Shown piece after piece: positions 1 to 5,580 of a stretch of DNA of 10,273 nt. The position numbers and the translations under genes were made by a program. Source of the DNA: a bacterium (lineage in GTDB: Bacteria; AUK180); the NCBI GenBank assembly GCA_030622125.1, contig JAUXGM010000079.1, positions 1 through 10,273 of the forward strand, in the 5' to 3' direction. Every line of letters begins with the position of its first letter. Position 1 is the stretch's first letter. The notes beneath the pieces were generated by a model. It was given only the letters and a program-made list of their open reading frames with translations. It did no database searches and was not told the DNA's origin.

Positions 1-440
1 TAGACTCATACTATGTAGTTGATGCTGACGGAAACTATAATAATGATAAATACGATGGTGGTGTTATTGTAGGCGAAATTGAAAGAACCGGTATTTACGG
101 AATATTTGTAAATACAAATAAAGCCGTGAATAAGAACTTTGATGCAAAATTGATAAGGGTGTATCCAAATCCTTGCAAATTTAAAAATGGAGATTCATTT
201 ATAAAAATCGATAACTTCGGAATAATTTCAAATATTAAAGATGTAAAAATATATACTATTTCCGGAGAACTTGTTGCCACTTATGAAGATGCAATTAAAA
301 ATTATAATGATGGAAATGATTATCTTCAATGGGATCTTGAAAATGATAGCGGTTCTTCCATTGCCTCAGGAATTTACATTATAACAATTGAATCCACTAC
401 TGGAAAAAATGTGATAAAAAAGATCGCAGTAATAAAATGA
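1..440 (+). CDS. 3' end of a large exported protein with C-terminal FlgD-like / type IX sorting-like domain (5' partial)
   Basis: The reading frame is already open at position 3 and runs to the TGA at 438-440, so this is the tail of a gene that begins outside the window; the ATG at 126 is internal, not the start. About 145 residues are visible. The first 40 or so (DADGNYNNDKYDGG, then IERTGIYGIFVNT) look like the end of an extracellular beta domain. The remainder is a typical C-terminal beta-sandwich: it opens with RVYPNPCK, has VKIYTISGELVATY in the middle, and closes with YLQWDLEND, SGIYIITIE, TGKNVIKKIAVIK. In the FCB group this layout is the FlgD-Ig-like or type A C-terminal domain that directs secreted proteins to the cell surface. 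Function of the missing N-terminal part (protease, adhesin or other) cannot be told. The domain call is strong; secretion by a type IX system is inferred, since no Por genes are seen here. Confidence 0.85.
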   Translation, partial: DSYYVVDADGNYNNDKYDGGVIVGEIERTGIYGIFVNTNKAVNKNFDAKLIRVYPNPCKFKNGDSFIKIDNFGIISNIKDVKIYTISGELVATYEDAIKNYNDGNDYLQWDLENDSGSSIASGIYIITIESTTGKNVIKKIAVIK

Positions 441-444
441 GCGA

Positions 445-461
445 AGCGAACAAAGTTCGCT
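445..461 (+). other. Perfect hairpin just after the exported-protein stop codon
   Basis: AGCGAAC and GTTCGCT form a perfect 7-bp stem around an AAA loop, starting 5 bases after the stop codon. There is no T-run after it, so it is not a canonical intrinsic terminator. It could protect the mRNA 3' end, or be a decayed member of the GCGAAGCGA-type repeats seen elsewhere in the window. Confidence 0.5.
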
Positions 462-484
462 GAGCGAATACGAATAGACTAATC

Positions 485-519
485 GGGGGACGTACCTCGG
501 ATGTTTAGGTGCGTCCCTC
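485..519. repeat. REP-like palindrome (GGGACGTACCT / AGGTGCGTCCC)
   Basis: An 11-bp stem (487-497 with 507-517, a single T-G wobble) encloses a 9-base loop. It is GC-rich compared with its surroundings. The GGGGACGTACCT form resembles the REP palindromes that RAYT (Y1 REP) transposases mobilise in other bacteria. No such transposase is in the window, so the REP assignment is by resemblance only. No T-tract follows, but it may still block 3' exonucleases between the two plus-strand genes. Confidence 0.5.
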
Positions 520-585
520 TACCCTATGAATTCTGAGGTTAAAGGATGATAAGAAAAACAATAACATAAAACAGTAGAGGTATGT

Positions 586-1434
586 ATGAAAGCATTTAAG
601 GTATTATTATTGATTATTGTGTTAATGTTCAGCATTATCGGATGTACCAAACAAATTGATACTTCAAAGATCGAAAAGAAAAACGGATTATATTATGAGA
701 TCGGTAAATCAAATCCCTATACGGGAAAAACTATTGATAAATACGATAACGGTAAGATAAAACATAAAGAAAATTACAAGAATGGTAAAAAAGATGGTAA
801 ATCAATTTATTATTTTGAAACAGGTAAGATTAAGGAGATAGGTAATTATTTAGACGGTAAGGCAACCGGCAATTATATTAGATATTATTCCAATGGGAAT
901 TTATACGCAAAAGGTAATTTTATAGATAATAAAAAAACAGGAGTATGGAAATACTATTATGAAAATAAAAACGAAAAATTCCAAGCAAATTATAAAAATG
1001 GAAAAGAAGACGGAGTAGTTACATTCTATTATGAAAACGGTGCCCTCAAATCTAAAGCTACCTATAAAGACGGGAAGGGATACGGTGATTTTATTTCCTA
1101 TTATGATAATAAACAAATAAAAGAAAGTTATAAATTAACAGGTGAATACATCTCTTATTATGACAATGGACAAATTCAGTCAAAAGGGAAATACAAGGAT
1201 GAAAAAAAAGAAGGGGAATGGATATCTTATTTTAAAAACGGAAAGGTAAAAATTAAAGGTAGTTATAGTGCAGATAAAATGAATAGTAAATTTTCAATGT
1301 ATTATGAAAATGGACAATTACAAATGGAAGGAATTTATATCAACGACAAACCGGAGGGCAAATCTATATCATACTTTGAAGATGGTAAACTCAAAGCAGA
1401 ACAAAATTATAAAGATGGTGAATTGGTAAAATAG
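586..1434 (+). CDS. MORN/YwqK-type repeat lipoprotein
   Basis: This encodes 282 residues. The N-terminus is a lipoprotein signal peptide: Lys-2 and Lys-5, a hydrophobic stretch, then SIIGC with the lipidated Cys at residue 20. The mature protein is almost entirely about ten repeats of roughly 24 residues with the pattern G-x-x-x-x-YY-x-NG-x-[IL]-x-x-x-x-x-Y-x-x-x-K. This is the MORN_2 / YwqK antitoxin-type repeat, which forms an elongated beta-hairpin solenoid. One unit (GDFISYYDNKQIKESYKLT) is 5 residues shorter than the rest. AGAGG at 576-580 lies 5 bases before the ATG and fixes the start; an ATG at 582 is out of frame and reads only 5 codons. Although the family name mentions an antitoxin, no toxin gene is adjacent, and lipidated envelope versions are common with no proven role. 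The fold is certain; the function is unknown. It probably sits in the inner or outer membrane facing the periplasm. Confidence 0.85.
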   Translation: MKAFKVLLLIIVLMFSIIGCTKQIDTSKIEKKNGLYYEIGKSNPYTGKTIDKYDNGKIKHKENYKNGKKDGKSIYYFETGKIKEIGNYLDGKATGNYIRYYSNGNLYAKGNFIDNKKTGVWKYYYENKNEKFQANYKNGKEDGVVTFYYENGALKSKATYKDGKGYGDFISYYDNKQIKESYKLTGEYISYYDNGQIQSKGKYKDEKKEGEWISYFKNGKVKIKGSYSADKMNSKFSMYYENGQLQMEGIYINDKPEGKSISYFEDGKLKAEQNYKDGELVK

Positions 1435-1451
1435 GAGCGTATAAATTTTAA

Positions 1452-1482
1452 GCAATCTCATCCCCTTCACCGTCATTGCGAA
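1452..1482. repeat. Half-copies of the dispersed hairpin repeat
   Basis: Within the gene-free stretch 1435-1774, AGCAATCTCAT (1451-1461) matches the right end of the repeat family and CGTCATTGCGAA (1471-1482) matches the left end. They face outward with CCCCTTCAC between them, as expected from two broken or abutting copies. Another left-end trace, GTCATTG, occurs at about 1496. Confidence 0.5.
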
Positions 1483-1520
1483 TTATTTATTTTCTGTCAT
1501 TGTCTTTTTTATGGAGTTTA

Positions 1521-1572
1521 CCCCGTTGATACGGGGTCATCCTGAGGGAAACGAAGTGACGAAGGATCTCAT
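1521..1572. repeat. Dispersed hairpin repeat, ATCCT/AGGAT variant, with adjoining CCCCGT/ACGGGG hairpin
   Basis: 1521-1536 is a perfect 6-bp stem (CCCCGT-TGAT-ACGGGG). It runs straight into a 37-bp element, 1536-1572, that starts GTCATCCTGAGGG, contains AACGAAGTGACGAA and ends AGGATCTCAT. The ends pair (ATCCT with AGGAT). The same element with ATTCT/AGAAT ends occurs at 9907-9940, so the closing pair is kept by compensatory change. Confidence 0.7.
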
Positions 1573-1582
1573 TTTGTTCACC

Positions 1583-1643
1583 GTCATTGCGAAGGAGGTA
1601 CCTGGCTCGCTTGCGGACCTGGCTCCGACTGTGGCAATCTCAT
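1583..1643. repeat. Dispersed hairpin repeat, ATTGC/GCAAT variant
   Basis: This 61-bp element begins GTCATTGCGAAGGAGG and ends GGCAATCTCAT, with pairing ends ATTGC and GCAAT. Its interior is GC-rich (short CCTGGCTC direct repeats at about 1611 and 1627 neighbourhood) compared with the flanks. The outer sequence matches the family at 1536, 6848, 9907, 10000, 10104 and 10221. No coding function; the minus-strand ORF that crosses it is built of repeat sequence. Confidence 0.65.
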
Positions 1644-1690
1644 TTATAAGTTGCGAAAGTTCTCCACCGTCCCCGATTTTTATATAATAG

Positions 1691-1751
1691 CATTTTGTCA
1701 AATGATTTACTATAATGTATATCATTTTGTAAAATGATTTAACGAAATGAT
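1691..1751. promoter_or_regulatory. Operator-like pair of 19-bp direct repeats containing a dyad
   Basis: CATTTTGTCAAATGATTTA (1691-1709) recurs as CATTTTGTAAAATGATTTA (1723-1741) with one mismatch, 32 bp apart. The second copy lies within a perfect 8-2-8 palindrome, ATCATTTT-GT-AAAATGAT (1721-1738). A third AAATGAT is at 1745-1751. TATAAT lies between the copies at 1711-1716 but without a -35 box at the right distance on the plus strand. Paired dyads three helical turns apart are typical of repressor operators, yet no gene starts here: the site is downstream of the ADP-ribosylglycohydrolase gene. It may be a leftover promoter of a lost gene. The rest of 1435-1774 shows only the hairpin repeats listed separately. 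Confidence 0.45.
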
Positions 1752-1774
1752 CCTATTCTCCATTTTTTTCCAAA

Positions 1775-2716
1775 TTAATCCCCTTCCAAAGCTTTGTAAA
1801 AACTTTCGAGTAAAACAAATATATCATCTTTTTTTATAATTGTTTCAATCCAATTTTTATTGATATTATCCAATCCATAATATGTTCCAGCCATACCGCC
1901 TGTTATTGCACCAATGGTGTCTGTATCTTCTCCCAAATTTACTGCTTTTAATACCGCTTCATTAAAGGAAGAGCTGTTTAAAAAAGACCATAATGATGCG
2001 GTAAGGGAATCTACAACATATCCAGAGGAGCGAATCTTGTTTTCAGAAAACTTTGAAATATCATTTTCAAAAATGTGACTGAAATGGTTTAATTCACATC
2101 TAAACGGGTGATCCTTATAAAAATTTTTGGCAATATTGTTTGTATTTATATACGCACTTTGAGGGGAATTTCCCTTTAATAATTGTAAGATAAATTGTAT
2201 ATAATATCCGCATGCAATTTTTGATCTCGAATGTCCATGAGTAATTGAAGAAACATCATGAACTATTTCAAATTGTTTTTTTATATCCATATCTTTAACA
2301 TAAAATGCAAGCGGTAAAATACGCATTAATGATCCGTTTCCGTTGGAATATTCATCAGATGGTCCGGCATCCTTTGGAGAAATCCCTCTTTTTAAATTCT
2401 TCATTGCAATCCTTGTACCTCTGCCGATATCAAAACTCTTACCGAACGGAGTCCATAAACCGTTATCATACCAATCGATAAACTTTTTACCGATATCTTC
2501 TAAATTATAACCGTTTATTAAAGAATCAATCAGGCAAAGTGTCAGGGAACTGTCATCCGACCATGTGCCCGGGGGCATATTAAAGGTTCCGTATCCCGTC
2601 ATCCCCGTAATATTTTTCTCTTTTACCTCGTCTCTTGACAGAAATTGTACGGGAATTCCCAAAGCATCACCGGTAATAACACCAAAAATTCCACCGAAAA
2701 ATTTATTTTTATCCAT
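1775..2716 (-). CDS. ADP-ribosylglycohydrolase family protein (DraG/ARH type)
   Basis: The 313-residue protein has the full set of family motifs in order: GDALGIPVQF (residues 16-25), PGTWSDDSS (49-57, Mg-binding Asp-54 and Asp-55), NGNGSLMR near 130, THGH near 157, and NLGEDTDTIGAITGG from 260 (Asp-264 and Asp-266 complete the binuclear Mg site). The length is normal for the family, which removes ADP-ribose from proteins (Arg or Ser), nucleic acids or small molecules. No signal peptide, so it is cytoplasmic. It is the last gene of a short operon: only 4 bases separate its ATG from the stop codon of the upstream cysteine-rich gene, and its ribosome site (TTGAGG) overlaps that gene's final codons, implying translational coupling. 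The substrate is unknown: no ADP-ribosyltransferase, DarT toxin or nitrogenase gene is in the window. All catalytic acids appear present, so it is probably active. Confidence 0.93.
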   Translation of the reverse strand: MDKNKFFGGIFGVITGDALGIPVQFLSRDEVKEKNITGMTGYGTFNMPPGTWSDDSSLTLCLIDSLINGYNLEDIGKKFIDWYDNGLWTPFGKSFDIGRGTRIAMKNLKRGISPKDAGPSDEYSNGNGSLMRILPLAFYVKDMDIKKQFEIVHDVSSITHGHSRSKIACGYYIQFILQLLKGNSPQSAYINTNNIAKNFYKDHPFRCELNHFSHIFENDISKFSENKIRSSGYVVDSLTASLWSFLNSSSFNEAVLKAVNLGEDTDTIGAITGGMAGTYYGLDNINKNWIETIIKKDDIFVLLESFYKALEGD

Positions 2717-2720
2717 TTCA

Positions 2721-2930
2721 TTACCTCAAATTCTTATTAATTATACCATCTGGCAACATATTATCAGGGTGATATTCGTTCCTTTCCTCCATTTGATAAC
2801 GGATACATTTCTCGTGATCCCCGAAACAGTAATTTTCAATGTATTTTTTATCAATTAAACCCCTTTCATAATATATTCTCATAGGACAACAACAGTACCA
2901 TTTACATTCTTTGCTCTTATCAAAATTCAT
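2721..2930 (-). CDS. Small cysteine-rich protein, probable metal or Fe-S binder
   Basis: This is a 69-residue cytoplasmic protein with six cysteines: Cys-9, the run Cys-13/14/15 followed by Pro-Met, Cys-35 and Cys-42. The C-terminal half reads EKCIRYQMEERNEYHPDNMLPDG. I recognise this layout (CKWYxCCPM, then YCxGDxxxCxRYQMEExxxxHPDxMLPDG) from a family of 60-70 aa proteins in anaerobes and archaea, often labelled uracil-DNA glycosylase; that label should not be trusted, because there is no room for a glycosylase fold. The cysteines suggest a zinc or Fe-S site (inference). The gene precedes the ADP-ribosylglycohydrolase gene by 4 bases. There is no clear Shine-Dalgarno sequence before its ATG, but that ATG lies inside the end of a possible 42-codon ORF, so it may be translated by coupling. 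Confidence 0.8.
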   Translation of the reverse strand: MNFDKSKECKWYCCCPMRIYYERGLIDKKYIENYCFGDHEKCIRYQMEERNEYHPDNMLPDGIINKNLR

Positions 2931-3048
2931 ATTTTAATTTATCATAACCGCTGAGTACATTTTTACGCTTTTTCATTTTATTTACTATTTTTTTTAATAT
3001 TTTATCTCCATACATTTGATACAAATATTTTAAATTTTTGATACTCAT
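2920..3048 (-). CDS. Possible small basic protein, 42 aa, first gene of the operon
   Basis: An ATG at 3048 opens a 42-codon frame that begins MSIKNLKYLYQMYGDK and ends SGYDKLKYEF at a TGA (2922-2920). It is rich in lysine and tyrosine, with a helical, amphipathic look and no cysteines. The stop overlaps the start of the cysteine-rich gene by 11 bases, and an extended -10 promoter sits just upstream, both in favour of a real gene. Against it: the ribosome site is weak (GAGA only), the composition is what AT-rich DNA gives by chance, and I recognise no family. It could also be a gene remnant or simply leader. Confidence 0.35.
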   Translation of the reverse strand: MSIKNLKYLYQMYGDKILKKIVNKMKKRKNVLSGYDKLKYEF

Positions 3049-3063
3049 AATCTCATTTTTTAC

Positions 3064-3072
3064 ATTATAACA
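3064..3072 (-). promoter_or_regulatory. Extended -10 promoter for the ADP-ribosylglycohydrolase operon
   Basis: On the minus strand TGT-TATAAT is a perfect extended -10 element (TGn-TATAAT). No good -35 box is present 17 bases upstream, which extended -10 promoters tolerate. Transcription would start near 3057, just before the 42-codon ORF and about 125 bases before the cysteine-rich gene. It lies only about 30 bases past the stop of the TonB-dependent receptor gene, with no hairpin terminator between, so read-through from that receptor gene is possible. Confidence 0.5.
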
Positions 3073-3099
3073 TATTTTGCTGTTTTCGGTGGATTCTCT

Positions 3100-5481
3100 T
3101 CAGAAACTTAACTTAATTCCACCATAAAATAATCTTCCGTAAGCAGGAGCATACATAAATGCTGCATCATCCGTATGTTTTTCCGGTTGCACATAATCAA
3201 ATAGGTTTTTAACACCGACATATCCGTCAAGGTCCTTAAATAGTGTTTTCCTGATCTTCATATTGACAATAGTAAAATCCGGAGTATGAACAATTTTAGT
3301 ATTTGGTGATGACATATCTTCTTCTTCACAATAATCAATATACATTCTGCCCGTATAGTTTCCACTCACAGAAACTGATAAACCTTGATTTTCATAAAAA
3401 AATTCTACGAATGAGGTAAATTGTGGTACTCTTGAAATATGTTGACTTATATCATAATAATCCGTACCTGACCAATCATCTCTTTTATGTTCATACTTAG
3501 CGTCGGTATAACCTGAGTTTATGTTTATGCCGAGATCTCCAATAAGATTGAGTTTCATTTTTAATTCAATTCCCTGTGTCCAAGCATTATCAATATTCTG
3601 CCATTCATAATCGTAACCGAGTAATCTGGATTCATCGCTTGCATCACCAAATCCGATTTTATCCGAAAGGGCTGTTCTAAAAATATTGATACCGACATCA
3701 AAATTCTTCTTGAAATAATCCGTACTGAAATTGTAACTTAATGATTTTTCAGGGTTTAGTCCCGCAGGTTTATTAACCTTTGGAGAGCCACTGCATAAAT
3801 GCAGGTCTTCGCTAAAGCCATAAGGAACTCTAAAACCGGTTCCGATACTGCTTCTTATATTTATATTTTTACCTTTGTAACTTACCGCCATTCTCGGATT
3901 AAAGGAGTTTTCATCATATTTTAATTCTACATTTTCAATCTTTGCAACCTTTGCACTTCCGCCGAATTTATCATTTGAATGGTGTGAATCATATCTTGCA
4001 CCCAAAACTACTTCAAAATGATTGTTTATATGGAATTCATCCTGGATGAAAAATCCGTATTCAAAAGCTGATTTATTACTTTCGGAAAGATAATCCGCAC
4101 CATAATCAAGGGAAGAGCTATCGATGATCACATATTTTCCGGATTCTTTTAAGGAATCATAATTCGATTGGAATCCCGTAAGGATATGATGCTTATCCAT
4201 AAGAATATGATAATAACTGAGATTACTTATATATGAATCCTCTTTTGCAGTATAGGGCTGCATTATATCGGTACCGGGATAATTATCACTATGAGTTGCC
4301 ATATAATCACCGACAAAGGTGTCATTGGTAGCATTTCGCTTATGAATTGCCGATGCAAAAGAAAATGAGAGCATATTTTTATCCGTAAAATATTTTTTAT
4401 AACCTATCGTTGCTTGATACCTATTTGTTTTAATGTGTTCCGATGCCTCGGCATAAGGATTTTCAATAGTTTCCAATACTCCACCCTTTCTCATTTCATT
4501 TATTGCCTGTCCACTGAACATCAATACATCCTTACCGAACAATACATTACTTCCTTTAAGATTGAATCCGGCTGAAAAATTATCTGATTTTACTCTATCT
4601 GAAACACCATCGGATTCTGTTTTCCAGCCATCACCCGTTTGATCAATGACCCCGGCTTCATTTTTCTGAGCAAAGAACGCAATTCCCCAATTACCTGCTT
4701 TTATGGTATTATTTAAACTGAATTTATTTGTATCTTCACTTCCAAATTCAATATTTAGATTTGCATACGAATGGGTCGGCTCTTTTGTAATTATATTTAT
4801 TACTCCACCGATCGCGCTACTCCCATAAAGTGCAGAACCGGCTCCCTTGGTGATCTCTATTCTCTCAATCATTGAATCGGGTATCTGTTGCAAACCGTAA
4901 ACCCCGGCAAGACCGGTATAAATCGGTTCCCCATCAATCAATACCTGTGTATGATCACCCGATAATCCCTGCATTCTTACCATGCTGAAATTGCAGTATG
5001 AACATTGTTGTTCAACACGAATGCCATCCTGCCCTTCAAGTGCTTCATAGAGATTTGCTGCATCTTTGTTTTCAATTTCTCTTGAAGTGATGACCTCGGT
5101 TCTTATCGGTGAATCTTTAATATATCTCGGTGTCCTTGTTCCGGTAATAACAATTGTTCCACCGCCAAAGAGATCTCTGGTAAGATAGACATCCTGTTCT
5201 TTATACTTACCATTCTCAATTTCAACCTCAATCGTTTCAGCGATATAACCGGGCTTTGAAACCAATATTCTGTGCCTTCCTTCCGACAAAACCAAAAGGT
5301 ACTCTCCTTTCTCATTTGATAGAGTAAAATTAACGGAATTATCCTGAAAGATCTTAACACCATAAACTATTTGGTTTGTCTTTTTACTAATAATTTTTCC
5401 GGTTAAAAATCCCTGTGCTTTTTCTGCGAAACCGCAACATACTAATAAAACCAACACCAAAAAGATAAATGCTTTTTTCAT
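3100..5481 (-). CDS. TonB-dependent outer-membrane receptor with N-terminal carboxypeptidase-regulatory-like domain and CxxCxxxM plug motif
   Basis: The 793-residue protein has a Sec signal peptide (cleavage near GFA-EK, residue 19), then a CarboxypepD_reg-like beta-sandwich (about 25-100: LTGKIISKKTNQIVYGVKIF to KPGYIAETIEVEI). The plug follows (about 108-225: VITGTRTPR, VRMQGLSGDHTQVLIDGEP, IERIEITKGAGSALYGSSAIGGVINIITK), then a 22-strand-type barrel ending GGIKLSF, whose terminal Phe is the BAM recognition residue. The plug holds Cys-160, Cys-163, Met-167 and Met-170 (CSYCNFSMVRM). The Cys-163-xxx-Met-167 spacing is that of the copper site of Pseudomonas OprC, but the plug CxxCN form is also common in Bacteroidetes receptors of unknown substrate. 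A further Cys lies in the loop LHLCSGSPKVN next to the GLNPEKS segment. AGGAGG at 5492-5487 lies 5 bases before the ATG. Monocistronic, with a promoter block nearly identical to that of the other receptor gene. Substrate: metal ion or metal complex (inference); a BtuB label would be a guess. Confidence 0.92.
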   Translation of the reverse strand: MKKAFIFLVLVLLVCCGFAEKAQGFLTGKIISKKTNQIVYGVKIFQDNSVNFTLSNEKGEYLLVLSEGRHRILVSKPGYIAETIEVEIENGKYKEQDVYLTRDLFGGGTIVITGTRTPRYIKDSPIRTEVITSREIENKDAANLYEALEGQDGIRVEQQCSYCNFSMVRMQGLSGDHTQVLIDGEPIYTGLAGVYGLQQIPDSMIERIEITKGAGSALYGSSAIGGVINIITKEPTHSYANLNIEFGSEDTNKFSLNNTIKAGNWGIAFFAQKNEAGVIDQTGDGWKTESDGVSDRVKSDNFSAGFNLKGSNVLFGKDVLMFSGQAINEMRKGGVLETIENPYAEASEHIKTNRYQATIGYKKYFTDKNMLSFSFASAIHKRNATNDTFVGDYMATHSDNYPGTDIMQPYTAKEDSYISNLSYYHILMDKHHILTGFQSNYDSLKESGKYVIIDSSSLDYGADYLSESNKSAFEYGFFIQDEFHINNHFEVVLGARYDSHHSNDKFGGSAKVAKIENVELKYDENSFNPRMAVSYKGKNINIRSSIGTGFRVPYGFSEDLHLCSGSPKVNKPAGLNPEKSLSYNFSTDYFKKNFDVGINIFRTALSDKIGFGDASDESRLLGYDYEWQNIDNAWTQGIELKMKLNLIGDLGININSGYTDAKYEHKRDDWSGTDYYDISQHISRVPQFTSFVEFFYENQGLSVSVSGNYTGRMYIDYCEEEDMSSPNTKIVHTPDFTIVNMKIRKTLFKDLDGYVGVKNLFDYVQPEKHTDDAAFMYAPAYGRLFYGGIKLSF

Positions 5482-5571
5482 AAAAGCCTCCTATAAGTAA
5501 AATAGCCCACACTAAATAATGTAGTTTTATCTACTTTTCAAAAGTATAGCATATTATTTATAAAATGTCAA
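5482..5571 (-). promoter_or_regulatory. Shared promoter-leader block, copy 1: sigma-70 promoter, dyad operator, leader and RBS
   Basis: Read on the minus strand, TTGACA (5571-5566), a 17-base spacer and TATACT (5548-5543) make a near-consensus sigma-70 promoter, with the start of transcription expected near 5536. A perfect dyad TACTTTT-G-AAAAGTA (5546-5532) overlaps the -10 box and start point, the usual place for a repressor. The leader of about 55 bases contains a small GTAG/CTAC hairpin and ends in AGGAGG. The whole 90-bp block matches 9763-9852 at 87 positions; the similarity stops just at the -35 box on one side and the start codon on the other. I do not recognise the dyad as a Fur, Zur or MntR box. 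Confidence 0.85.
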
Positions 5572-5580
5572 ATGTTTTTT

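Noticed and set aside
126-440. A separate 104-aa gene starting at ATG 126
   Set aside because: The same frame is open without a break from position 3 and already encodes beta-rich extracellular sequence, so the ATG is internal to a larger gene cut by the window edge.
901-1116. Minus-strand ORF rich in Ile/Phe resembling a membrane protein
   Set aside because: It is the complement of the Tyr/Asn/Lys-rich repeats of the lipoprotein gene, which gives false hydrophobic ORFs.
586-1434. Antitoxin of a toxin-antitoxin pair
   Set aside because: The repeats are of YwqK type, but the protein has a lipoprotein signal and no toxin gene adjoins on the same strand.
1711-1716. Plus-strand sigma-70 promoter at TATAAT
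   Set aside because: There is no -35 box at 16-18 bases (TTGTCA is only 10 bases away) and no plus-strand gene follows.
1537-1725. 62-codon minus-strand ORF
   Set aside because: It is made almost entirely of the two dispersed hairpin repeats and the operator-like region, and has no ribosome site or family resemblance.
5482-5536. A riboswitch in the receptor leader
   Set aside because: The leader is only about 55 bases, with a 4-bp hairpin and no cobalamin B12-box or other known aptamer core. The conservation is more simply explained by promoter, operator and RBS duplication.
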